NCBI GenBank assembly: GCA_022511505.1
Contig: JAFLTK010000057.1
Location: 1 to 26,724, forward strand
Length of the DNA: 26,724 nt
From: Muribaculaceae bacterium
GTDB lineage: Bacteria; Bacteroidota; Bacteroidia; Bacteroidales; Muribaculaceae
Direction: 5' to 3'
The notes beneath the pieces are model-generated. The model searched no databases and was not told where the DNA came from. It saw only the letters and a program-made list of their open reading frames with translations. Below are positions 6,463 to 14,085 of the stretch, in pieces. Every line of letters begins with the position of its first letter. The first letter of the stretch is position 1. The position numbers were made by a program, and so were the translations under genes.

Positions 6463-9387
6463 ATGAAAACTATAAAATCAATCTTTGGGATGCTTGCCCT
6501 GACGGCACTGGCGCTGACCTCGTCCTGTCAGGATGACTTCAACACCCCGTCGATTAAGGTGCCCGAAGCATCGTTGACCCCCAACACGTCAATCGCCGAC
6601 CTCAAAGCGCGATATTGGAGCGATGACGCCAACTATATCGACACCGTCCTTCCCGAGAATGGCGAGAAGGTCATCATCGCCGGACGCGTAATCTCGTCGG
6701 ACGCCTCGGGTAACATCTACAAGAACCTCGTTATCCAAGACAAGACGGCAGCAATCACGCTGTCGATTAACGCCAACTCGCTGTTCAACACCTATCGCGT
6801 CGGTCAAGAGATAGTTCTCGACGCCACCGGCATGTACCTTGGCAAATACAGCGGCCTTCAACAGTTTGGTTTCCCCGACTACAGCGAGGGATATGGCTGG
6901 CAGGCCACATTCATGCCGCTTGCTTTCTTTGAGCAGCACGCCCAACTTAACGGCCTCCCCGAGCCCTCCAAGGTCGACACCATTACCGTCAAGTCATTCA
7001 GTGAGTTGACCGGTACGCCCGAAGGACTGCGCCGTTGGCAGAGCCAACTCGTGCGTTTCAACAACTGCCACTTCCTCAACGGCGGCCAGGCAACATTCAC
7101 CGAAGGCCACAAAATTACCACCAATCAGGACCTCATCCTTGAGGACGGCTCGACAATCATTGTGCGCACCAGCGGTTACTCCAACTTCTGGAGCGACGTC
7201 CTCCCCGAGGGCAATGGCGATGTCGTCGGTATCCTCGGCTACTTCTCGGGCAGCTGGCAGCTGACGCTTCGCTCGATAAGCGACTGCATGAACTTCGGCA
7301 ATCCCACTCTCAGCCCCGGCCACGAAGATAACCCCTACTCTGTTGACCAAGCTATCGAGTTCCAGATGAACGGCGAGCAGGCTTCGGGCTGGGTAATCGG
7401 CTACATTGTCGGCGCTGTTGCTCCCGGTGTCTCTACAATCACAAGCGACGAGGATATCCAGTGGGGCAAAGAGGTCGACATGCCGACCACGCTTGTCATC
7501 GCCCCGACTCCCGCTGTTAAATCTATCGCCAACTGTCTCGTTCTCCCGTTGCCCCAGGGCTCGGCTCTTCGTCAATATGGCGCCCTTGCAACCAACCCCG
7601 ACCTCTATCAGCGTCAAATTTGGGTGAACGGCTCGTTTGCTCTCCAACTTGGCAGCTGGGGTGTCGCCACCAAGAACGGCAGTGCCACTGAGTTCAAGAT
7701 TGAAGGTGTTGAAGTCGAGGGCAGCACTCCCGTTGCCGGCGACGGTACCAAGTCCAATCCCTACACCGTTGACCAGGTTCTCGCTCTCGGCAGCCCCGGC
7801 ACCGTCAACTATGTAACCGGCTATATCGTCGGTTGGGTTGAGGGAGCAAGCATCGCCGAAGGCTCTCACTTTGGCGTGCCCGCATCGTCGGCCTCCAACG
7901 TGCTCATCGCCGCATCACAGGATGAGACCAACTATGCCCGCTGTGTCCCCGTTCAGCTCGTCAGCGGTACCGACATCCGCAAGGCTGTCAACCTGATGGA
8001 CAACCCCGGCAACCTTGGCAAGAAACTCGTTCTCCAAGGCTCGCTCGAGAAATATTTCGGACAGGCCGGCGTCAAGTCGCCCACCGATGACTACACTCTC
8101 GACGGACAGGGCACAACTCCGCCCGACACCCCCAATCCTCCGACCGGAACCGGCGACGGCTCACAGTCTAACCCCTACACTGTTTCACAGGTAATCGGCC
8201 TCAACAACCCCGGCACCGTTAGTTTCGTCAAGGGCTACATCGTCGGCTGGGTCGACGGTGCTTCTATCACCGATGGTGCTCACTTCACTGTTCCCTCAAG
8301 CAGTGCTTCAAATATCCTCATCGCCGAGTCTCCCAACGAGAATGTGATTGCCAACTGTGTTCCCGTTCAACTTGTCAACGGTACCGACATCCGCAAGGCC
8401 GTCAACCTGATGGACAACCCCGGCAACCTCGGCAAGGAAATCATCCTCGAGGGCTCGCTTGAGAAATATTTCGGCGTTGCCGGCGTTAAATCGACTACCA
8501 ACAACTTCACCCTCAACGGCGAAGGCTCGGGTGGCGGTGGCAACGGTGGCGGCACAACCCCGTCGACCCCCGGCAATCCCGCCGGCGAAGGCACCCAGGC
8601 CAGCCCCTACAACATCGCCAAGGTTATTTCGCTCAACAATCCCGGAACCGTCAGTTATGTTGAGGGTTACATCGTCGGTTGGGTAGACGGTGCTTCAATC
8701 CAGACCGGCGCCCACTTTGGCGTTCCCTCGACATCGGCCTCCAACATTCTTCTCGCCGACTCGCCCACCGAGACCGACATCAACAACTGTGTTCCCCTCC
8801 AACTTGTCAACGGTACCGACATCCGCAAGGCTGTCAACCTGATGGACAATCCCGGCAACCTTGGCAAAAAACTCGTTGTTGAAGGCTCGCTCGAGAAATA
8901 CTTTGGCGTTGCCGGCGTAAAATCGCCTACCAACAACTTCACCATCGACGGCCAGGGCGGTAATGGAGGAAACGGCGGTGGCACCACTCCCGATGACCCC
9001 GTCACTCCCCCCACCGGCGATGGTGGCACTAAGGACGCTCCCTATACCTGTGCTCAGGTCATCGCCCTCAACAACCCCGGAACCGTCAGCTACGTCACCG
9101 GATACATCGTTGGTTGGGTCAACGGCGCCTCTATACAGACCGGCGCAACGTTCAGCGTTCCCGCCACCGGTTTCTCCAACATCCTGATTGCCGACTCGCC
9201 CACCGAGAAAGACTATACCAAGTGCGTTCCGTTGCAACTTGTCAGCGGAACAGCCATTCGCAGTGCCGTCAACCTCGGCGACCATCCCGAAAACCTCGGC
9301 AAGAAGTTGACCGTTCAGGGCTCGCTCGAGAAATACTTCGGCGTCCCCGGCATCAAGTCGCCCACCGCTGACTACACCATCCAGTAA
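6463..9387 (+). CDS. DUF5689 surface lipoprotein with five tandem DUF6359-like modules
   Basis: The 974-residue lipoprotein has a lipobox ending at Cys22 followed by QDDF, an acidic surface-export signal. Residues about 28-280 form a DUF5689-like domain clearly paralogous to that of the preceding gene (NTSIADLKARYW here, NTTILELKERYW there). A degenerate DUF6359-like module follows at about 286-416, then four canonical modules at about 426-549, 564-687, 708-831 and 852-974. Each canonical module carries GYIVGWV, a CVP-QLV segment, AVNL and GSLEKYFG. Linkers are rich in Gly, Pro and Thr. Unlike the previous protein it ends with the last module and has no jelly-roll domain. Repeated modules on flexible linkers suggest a multivalent surface binder. 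This is the last gene of the receptor operon, before the terminator at 9413. Confidence 0.82.
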   Translation: MKTIKSIFGMLALTALALTSSCQDDFNTPSIKVPEASLTPNTSIADLKARYWSDDANYIDTVLPENGEKVIIAGRVISSDASGNIYKNLVIQDKTAAITLSINANSLFNTYRVGQEIVLDATGMYLGKYSGLQQFGFPDYSEGYGWQATFMPLAFFEQHAQLNGLPEPSKVDTITVKSFSELTGTPEGLRRWQSQLVRFNNCHFLNGGQATFTEGHKITTNQDLILEDGSTIIVRTSGYSNFWSDVLPEGNGDVVGILGYFSGSWQLTLRSISDCMNFGNPTLSPGHEDNPYSVDQAIEFQMNGEQASGWVIGYIVGAVAPGVSTITSDEDIQWGKEVDMPTTLVIAPTPAVKSIANCLVLPLPQGSALRQYGALATNPDLYQRQIWVNGSFALQLGSWGVATKNGSATEFKIEGVEVEGSTPVAGDGTKSNPYTVDQVLALGSPGTVNYVTGYIVGWVEGASIAEGSHFGVPASSASNVLIAASQDETNYARCVPVQLVSGTDIRKAVNLMDNPGNLGKKLVLQGSLEKYFGQAGVKSPTDDYTLDGQGTTPPDTPNPPTGTGDGSQSNPYTVSQVIGLNNPGTVSFVKGYIVGWVDGASITDGAHFTVPSSSASNILIAESPNENVIANCVPVQLVNGTDIRKAVNLMDNPGNLGKEIILEGSLEKYFGVAGVKSTTNNFTLNGEGSGGGGNGGGTTPSTPGNPAGEGTQASPYNIAKVISLNNPGTVSYVEGYIVGWVDGASIQTGAHFGVPSTSASNILLADSPTETDINNCVPLQLVNGTDIRKAVNLMDNPGNLGKKLVVEGSLEKYFGVAGVKSPTNNFTIDGQGGNGGNGGGTTPDDPVTPPTGDGGTKDAPYTCAQVIALNNPGTVSYVTGYIVGWVNGASIQTGATFSVPATGFSNILIADSPTEKDYTKCVPLQLVSGTAIRSAVNLGDHPENLGKKLTVQGSLEKYFGVPGIKSPTADYTIQ
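7318..7710 (+). repeat. DUF6359-like module 1 (divergent)
   Basis: This codes for about residues 286-416. It keeps NPYSVDQ and GYIVG, but the GWVDGAS, CVP-QLV and SLEKYFG signatures are altered (for example CLVLPLPQG and NGSFALQLG). It is probably an older duplicate, or one adapted to a different role. Confidence 0.55.
7738..8109 (+). repeat. DUF6359-like module 2
   Basis: This codes for about residues 426-549 and has all canonical signatures. The DNA from 7966 (GGTACCGACATCCGCAAGG onward, about 55 bp) is nearly identical in modules 2, 3 and 4. Confidence 0.8.
8152..8523 (+). repeat. DUF6359-like module 3
   Basis: This codes for about residues 564-687. The conserved DNA block recurs at 8380, 414 bp after the block in module 2. 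The linker after it is a glycine run with TTPSTPGNP. Confidence 0.8.
8584..8955 (+). repeat. DUF6359-like module 4
   Basis: This codes for about residues 708-831. The conserved DNA block recurs at 8812, 432 bp after that of module 3. The glycine-rich linker after it resembles the one before it, so module and linker appear to have been duplicated together. Confidence 0.8.
9016..9384 (+). repeat. DUF6359-like module 5 (C-terminal)
   Basis: This codes for about residues 852-974. It keeps GYIVGWVNGAS and GSLEKYFG but has TAIRSAVNLGDHPENLG where modules 2-4 have TDIRKAVNLMDNPGNLG. The terminal copy has therefore escaped the homogenisation seen in the middle three. Confidence 0.8.
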
Positions 9388-9412
9388 ACGTTTCTCTCGT
9401 TCCATCTATACC

Positions 9413-9446
9413 GAGCCGCGACTCCTCCGAGCCGCGGCTCTTTTTT
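9413..9446 (+). terminator. Rho-independent terminator of the receptor operon
   Basis: GAGCCGCG (9413-9420) pairs with CGCGGCTC (9433-9440) and is followed directly by six T residues. It lies 26 bp after the stop codon of the last operon gene and separates this operon from the helicase promoter at 9554. Confidence 0.88.
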
Positions 9447-9541
9447 AAGTGGACTTAGAACTCGTCAGGACTTTTGCTGTTGCTGAACATTATGTGAGAT
9501 TTTGTTATCAGATGGGGGGAGATTTAGAGAAATGAAAATTG

Positions 9542-9597
9542 ATTTATCTACAATTTGACAAAATATCGATTTTGTTGTTGTATCTTTGTAGATAAAT
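9542..9597 (+). promoter_or_regulatory. Helicase-unit promoter inside a 12-bp inverted repeat
   Basis: TTTG at 9554-9557 and TATCTTTG at 9581-9588, 27 bases apart start to start, match the Bacteroides -33/-7 promoter. The perfect inverted repeat ATTTATCTACAA (9542-9553) and TTGTAGATAAAT (9586-9597) brackets it, with the right arm overlapping the -7 box and the likely start site near 9595. A protein bound to both arms would block RNA polymerase, so this may be an operator. The leader before the helicase ATG would be about 50 bases. Confidence 0.75.
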
Positions 9598-9645
9598 TCA
9601 AAAACGGGCCGTCACGGGCCTGTGTCGATTTTAATTTCAGTGATT

Positions 9646-11433
9646 ATGAAGACGTTTGAAGAGCTCGGCGTTGACGCCCGGTTAAGAAAAGCGATAGAGG
9701 AACTTGGGTTTGACAATCCAATGCCGGTCCAGGAAGCGGTGATTCCGGTGCTTCTTGGCGGCAAGGGTGATGTCGTGGCTCTTGCTCAGACTGGCACGGG
9801 CAAGACGGCCGCGTTTGGCTTGCCTGTGCTACAACAGATTGACACGTCGCTTGACGCTCCCCAGGCCCTTATCCTGTCGCCGACTCGCGAACTGTGTCTC
9901 CAGATTGGCAGTGACCTGGCCGATTTCTCAAAGTATATCCCCAAGATTAAGGTGCTTCCCGTCTATGGCGGGTCGAGTATCGAGAGTCAGATAAAGGCGC
10001 TTAAGGCGGGCGTGCAGATTATCGTCGCCACGCCGGGACGTCTTATCGACCTGATTAACCGCGGGGTGGTCAAACTCGATGCCGTTCGCACGGTTGTTCT
10101 CGACGAGGCCGACGAGATGCTTAACATGGGCTTCATTGACTCGGTCAACGAAATTCTGGCAAAGGTTCCCGAGGAGCGCCAGATGCTGATGTTCTCGGCA
10201 ACGATGCCGCCCGAGATTTCGCGCATCGCCAATAAGCAAATGCGCGAACCAATGGAGATTGTCATAGGCACAAAAAACGAAGGCGCGGCCAACGTGCGCC
10301 ATATTTACTATATGGTCAACGCGCGTGACAAATACCCGGCTCTCAAACGCATAGCCGACAATTCGCCTAACATCTATGCCATCATCTTCTGTCGCACCCG
10401 CAACGATACTCGCGAGATAGCCGACAAATTGATACAAGACGGTTATAACGCCGACGCGCTCCACGGCGACCTGTCGCAACAGCAGCGCGACATCGTCATG
10501 AAGAAATTCCGCGACCGCGTCATCTCGCTCCTCGTTGCCACCGACGTTGCAGCCCGCGGTCTCGATGTCGATGACCTCACCCATGTCATCAACTATGGTC
10601 TGCCCGACGACCCGGCCGTCTATACCCACCGCTCGGGCCGAACCGGCCGCGCCGGCAAGACGGGCACGTCGGTTGCCATCATCCACTCCCGCGAGCGCGG
10701 AAAGTTGCGCGAAATAGAGCGCATCATCGGCAAGAAATTTGAGCGCCGCGATGTCCCTACACCCGAGCATATCATTGAGAAACAACTCTTTAACCTTGCC
10801 GACCGCATCGAGCGCGTCAAGGTCGACGAGGAGCAGATTATGAAATATATCGACGCCATCAGCCGCAAACTCGAGTGGCTTTCGGAGATCGACCTGCTCA
10901 AGCGTGTTTTCTCGCTCGAGTTCAACCGCTTGCTCGAATATTACCGCGACGCGCCGACGATTGAAAACATCGATCCTGACCGCAGCAAGAAAGAGCGCAA
11001 GGAGAAGAAAGAGAAGACTAAACCTACCGATGAGGGAAAAAACCGCCGCACGGCCGCCAAAGGCATGGCGCGCATCTATGTCAACGCCGGCAAGGGCGAC
11101 GGTTTCTATGCCGGCAATCTTATCGAGATGCTCAATGCGCTCGTCCCGGGGCGTCGCGTCGACGTGGGGCGCATCGACCTGATGCAACGCTATTCGCTAT
11201 TTGACGTCAAGAAATCAGATGCCGGGCGTGTAGTCGCCGCGCTCAAAGGGGCCGACTTCTACGGCAAGCGCCTCTACAGCGAGGTCGCCGACCCCGAGAA
11301 AGATTATGAACGCGCTTCGCGGCGCAAGGCCGGCGCCGACAATGCCGACGACCAACTCGAAACTGTGGCCGACTATTTCCGCAATCGCCAGCAACGCGGT
11401 CTTAAGAAGGGTGGCCGTCGTCGACCAAGATAA
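9646..11433 (+). CDS. DEAD-box ATP-dependent RNA helicase (DeaD/CsdA type)
   Basis: The ATG at 9646 gives 595 residues. A GTG at 9622 would add eight residues that are not family-like. Helicase motifs appear in order: Q motif (GFDNPMPVQ, 21-29), Walker A AQTGTGKT (47-54), PTREL, GG, TPGR, DEAD (153-156), SAT (184-186), then HGDLSQQQR, ARGLDV and HRSGRTGRAGKTG in the second RecA domain. A charged Lys/Glu linker leads to a DbpA-type RNA-binding domain (MARIYVNAGKGDGFYAGNL onward) and a basic RGLKKGGRRRPR tail. The enzyme remodels structured RNA in ribosome assembly, mRNA decay and cold adaptation. It is the first gene of a long plus-strand unit, with DUF3256 only 24 bp downstream. The inverted repeat around its promoter suggests regulation. 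Confidence 0.93.
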   Translation: MKTFEELGVDARLRKAIEELGFDNPMPVQEAVIPVLLGGKGDVVALAQTGTGKTAAFGLPVLQQIDTSLDAPQALILSPTRELCLQIGSDLADFSKYIPKIKVLPVYGGSSIESQIKALKAGVQIIVATPGRLIDLINRGVVKLDAVRTVVLDEADEMLNMGFIDSVNEILAKVPEERQMLMFSATMPPEISRIANKQMREPMEIVIGTKNEGAANVRHIYYMVNARDKYPALKRIADNSPNIYAIIFCRTRNDTREIADKLIQDGYNADALHGDLSQQQRDIVMKKFRDRVISLLVATDVAARGLDVDDLTHVINYGLPDDPAVYTHRSGRTGRAGKTGTSVAIIHSRERGKLREIERIIGKKFERRDVPTPEHIIEKQLFNLADRIERVKVDEEQIMKYIDAISRKLEWLSEIDLLKRVFSLEFNRLLEYYRDAPTIENIDPDRSKKERKEKKEKTKPTDEGKNRRTAAKGMARIYVNAGKGDGFYAGNLIEMLNALVPGRRVDVGRIDLMQRYSLFDVKKSDAGRVVAALKGADFYGKRLYSEVADPEKDYERASRRKAGADNADDQLETVADYFRNRQQRGLKKGGRRRPR

Positions 11434-11457
11434 CAATCAGAACCACAACACCTTGCT

Positions 11458-12102
11458 ATGAAAATAAGATTATTCTTTGCAATTCTTACAACAACGCTGA
11501 CTGCCGGAGTGGCTGCCTCTCAAACAACCGCAACAAAGGCGTTCAACACCGCGCCTCATGAAGTCATCAAACTCATCGATGCCATGACGCGCCTCGACAT
11601 GATTGATTACTACAACGCCGGCAGCAACACCGCCTCTACAATCATCTATGACGAGGGTGGAAGCATTACCGACCTGACCGACAGCAAGATAACATTTACC
11701 CTCAGCGACAAGGTCACCCAATCGCTCTATGTCCTCCCGGCCAAGGGGGATACCATCATCGCCTCGGTGAAAACCTACCGATTGCCGGCCGTCGACTCGT
11801 CGATTGAGTTCTATGACAGTCAATGGAACCCTATTGAGATTTCGCGCGTCATCGACCTGCCCGTCATTGACCTTTGGCTACAGAAACCGACCAAAGAATC
11901 GCGCGAGGCGTTCAACCGCGTCGTCCCGTTTGTCCCGATGGAAATCACTATCAATCCCGAAACCGGGACGTTGACCGTCACCAACGACCTCGCCGCCCTG
12001 TTGCCCCGCGAAGCGATGGCCGAACTGACCGACATTGTCCGTCCGTCGGTTAACTACACGTGGGATAGCGCCAAAGGTAAATTCAAACTTGCCAAACAAT
12101 GA
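11458..12102 (+). CDS. DUF3256-family exported protein
   Basis: The 214-residue protein has an N-terminal signal peptide (MKIRLFFAILTTTLTAGVAAS), so it is probably periplasmic or outer-membrane associated. I recognise it as DUF3256, a Bacteroidales family of unknown function. The mature part looks beta-rich (AKGDTIIASVKTYRLP, VPMEITINPETGTLTVTND), and no catalytic motif is evident. Its stop overlaps the xseA start codon (ATGA at 12099-12102), so the two are translationally coupled even though one is exported and the other is a cytoplasmic nuclease subunit. Confidence 0.8.
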   Translation: MKIRLFFAILTTTLTAGVAASQTTATKAFNTAPHEVIKLIDAMTRLDMIDYYNAGSNTASTIIYDEGGSITDLTDSKITFTLSDKVTQSLYVLPAKGDTIIASVKTYRLPAVDSSIEFYDSQWNPIEISRVIDLPVIDLWLQKPTKESREAFNRVVPFVPMEITINPETGTLTVTNDLAALLPREAMAELTDIVRPSVNYTWDSAKGKFKLAKQ

Positions 12103-13397
12103 CCACCGTTGCCGACGCATTGACGCTGACCACGCTAAGTCGCATCGTCACACAAAAACTCAACACCCCCGAGTTGCGTGACGTATGGGTCGTTGGCGAG
12201 ACAAGCGACGTCGCCACCCGTGGCGGTCACTGCTACATGGAGTTGCTGGAGAAGGACGATGCCGGGACCACTCTGGCTAAAGCGCGCGCCAACATCTGGC
12301 GCAACACCTGGTATGTCCTCGCGTCAAAGTTCAGCAATGCCACCGGCAAGGTGCTCGAGTCGGGCATGAAGGTGCGTGTCAAGGTTACAGCCGAGTATCA
12401 TGCGCTATATGGCTTCAAACTGACTATCAACGATATAGACCCTGCTTACACGATAGGCGACGCTGTTCGCCGTCGCAACGAGATTCTCGCCCGACTGACC
12501 GCCGAGGGGGTCATCAACGACAACCGCAATCTGCCCATCAACTTGCCGGTTCAGAATATCGCCATCATCTCGGCACCCGGCGCTGCCGGCTATGGAGACT
12601 TCGTTAATCAACTGCTTACCAACCGCTTGCGTCTACGTTTCAACATCCGGCTATTTGAGGCCGTCATGCAGGGTGAGCGAGTGCCCTCGACCGTCATGGC
12701 CGCCCTTGACCGCATCGCCGGCGACGGGACGCCGTGGGACATCGTGGTGATTATTCGCGGCGGTGGCGCAACGAGCGACATGGAAGCGTTTGATAACTAC
12801 GAACTTGCCAACCACGTCGCTCAGTTTCCCATCCCCGTCATCGTCGGCATAGGCCACGAACGCGACACAACCGTGCTAGACTGGGTTGGTCGCCGCGTCA
12901 AGACCCCGACCGCTGCCGCCGAATGGCTCATCGCCTCGGCCACGTCATGCCTTGAGCAACTTCATGCACTCGCAAAGTCGCTGCAAACCGGTGTCGCCGA
13001 ACTCGTTGCCGGCTGTAACGAGCAATTGTCGCGACTGGAGACTGCGCTTGAATTTGCCCCCTCCCGAGCCCTTGACCGTGCTTCAAACCGCTTGCGTCAG
13101 GATGCAATGTTGCTTGCCGACATCTCAAATCGCGTTATCAACCCGCGCAAGTCGCGTCTCGAAGCGCTTGAGAATAGGTTGGCTACCGTGGCGCCGTTTA
13201 CCATCGAGAAACAACGTGCTCGCCTCGACTCACTCGGCCGCATGCTCCAATTGCTATCACCCGAGGCAACACTGCGCCGCGGCTATTCGATCACCCGCCT
13301 CAACGGCGTCGCCGTCACCGACGCGTCGACCGTAAAGCCCGGCGACACTCTCGTCACCACCCTCGCCGGCGGCAACATTACATCTACTGTAAACTAA
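12099..13397 (+). CDS. xseA: Exodeoxyribonuclease VII large subunit
   Basis: The 432-residue protein is typical in length. It has an N-terminal OB-fold DNA-binding domain (about 1-110), then the exonuclease domain with RGGGATSDMEAFDNYELA (220-237) and GHERDTTVLDWVG (252-264), the conserved catalytic-region motifs. A helical coiled region follows, ending in a conserved LLSPEATLRRGYSI segment. With XseB it forms a nuclease that degrades single-stranded DNA to oligonucleotides in repair. It starts at the ATGA overlap with DUF3256, and xseB follows after 32 bp. Confidence 0.95.
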   Translation: MTTVADALTLTTLSRIVTQKLNTPELRDVWVVGETSDVATRGGHCYMELLEKDDAGTTLAKARANIWRNTWYVLASKFSNATGKVLESGMKVRVKVTAEYHALYGFKLTINDIDPAYTIGDAVRRRNEILARLTAEGVINDNRNLPINLPVQNIAIISAPGAAGYGDFVNQLLTNRLRLRFNIRLFEAVMQGERVPSTVMAALDRIAGDGTPWDIVVIIRGGGATSDMEAFDNYELANHVAQFPIPVIVGIGHERDTTVLDWVGRRVKTPTAAAEWLIASATSCLEQLHALAKSLQTGVAELVAGCNEQLSRLETALEFAPSRALDRASNRLRQDAMLLADISNRVINPRKSRLEALENRLATVAPFTIEKQRARLDSLGRMLQLLSPEATLRRGYSITRLNGVAVTDASTVKPGDTLVTTLAGGNITSTVN

Positions 13398-13429
13398 AAT
13401 CAAAAATTAAACGTTAATATTACATAAAC

Positions 13430-13657
13430 ATGGCACAGACACCGCAATTCACCCCTCTCAAGTCGCTGACCTACACTCAGGCAGTCGCCGAACTCGAGAG
13501 CATCATCAACAAGATGCAGAGCGAGGCTTTTGACATCGACCTCTTGGCGGCCTACACCCGCCGCGCTACCGAACTCCTTGCCGAGTGCCGCGCCCGACTG
13601 ACCACCACCGACGACGAGTTGCGCAATATCCTCGCCTCGCTCCAGCCCCAGACCTGA
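13430..13657 (+). CDS. xseB: Exodeoxyribonuclease VII small subunit
   Basis: The 75-residue protein has the usual length and pattern: TYTQAVAELESIINKMQSE followed by a second helix, LAAYTRRATELLAECRARL. Small subunits bind the helical region of XseA and are needed for activity. Its position 32 bp after xseA is the classic arrangement. An A-rich leader precedes the ATG. Confidence 0.92.
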   Translation: MAQTPQFTPLKSLTYTQAVAELESIINKMQSEAFDIDLLAAYTRRATELLAECRARLTTTDDELRNILASLQPQT

Positions 13658-13700
13658 CCCCCAAAAGATTTACCAACCCCTCGATAAAAACTACTTCACT

Positions 13701-14081
13701 ATGAAGAAATTTCTCTCAACAACCCTGATGGTTCTCCTCGTAGCAGTCGTAGCGATGGCCGCCGGCAAGTCGGCTATCACTTTCAGCGAGACATCCCACG
13801 ACTTCGGTAACATAAAGGCCGGCGGCGGTCCCGTCACCTGCGAGTACAAGTTTACCAACACCGGCGACGCTCCGCTGGTCATCTTGACGGTCACCAACGG
13901 CGGTTGTGGTTGCACCACCCCCGACTTCCCCAAAGAGCCCATCGCCCCCGGCAAAACCGGCGTCATCAAAATCCACTTCAACCCCCAGGGACGCAGTGGT
14001 GAATTCCGCCGTCAGGTTTCGGTCAAGGTCAACAACGGCACCAAGGCCAAACTGAACTTCACCGGTGTAATTGTCCCCTAA
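13701..14081 (+). CDS. DUF1573-domain exported protein (first of pair)
   Basis: The 126-residue protein has a signal peptide (MKKFLSTTLMVLLVAVVAMA) and a single DUF1573 immunoglobulin-like domain: ETSHDFGNIKAGGGPVTCEY, then GGCGCTTPDFP with Cys69 and Cys71, then APGKTGVIKI. These proteins are common in Bacteroidetes and probably reside in the periplasm or envelope; their function is not established. The next gene starts 4 bp later and encodes a longer paralogue with the CGCT cysteines at the same residue numbers, pointing to tandem duplication. Confidence 0.85.
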   Translation: MKKFLSTTLMVLLVAVVAMAAGKSAITFSETSHDFGNIKAGGGPVTCEYKFTNTGDAPLVILTVTNGGCGCTTPDFPKEPIAPGKTGVIKIHFNPQGRSGEFRRQVSVKVNNGTKAKLNFTGVIVP

Positions 14082-14085
14082 GGCT

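Noticed and set aside
7318..9384. CRISPR array or noncoding tandem repeat
   Set aside because: Repeats of about 0.4 kb in one continuous reading frame with conserved protein signatures are domain duplications, not a CRISPR or satellite array.
9622..9645. GTG start for the helicase
   Set aside because: It adds eight residues atypical of the family. The ATG at 9646 gives the usual helicase N-terminus.
9928..11187. 419-codon minus-strand frame opposite the helicase gene
   Set aside because: It lies wholly within the DEAD-box gene, whose motifs are all intact on the plus strand. No independent signals support it.
14071..14085. TTG start for the second DUF1573 protein
   Set aside because: It would overlap the preceding gene and place charged residues before the signal peptide. 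The ATG at 14086 gives a clean signal peptide.
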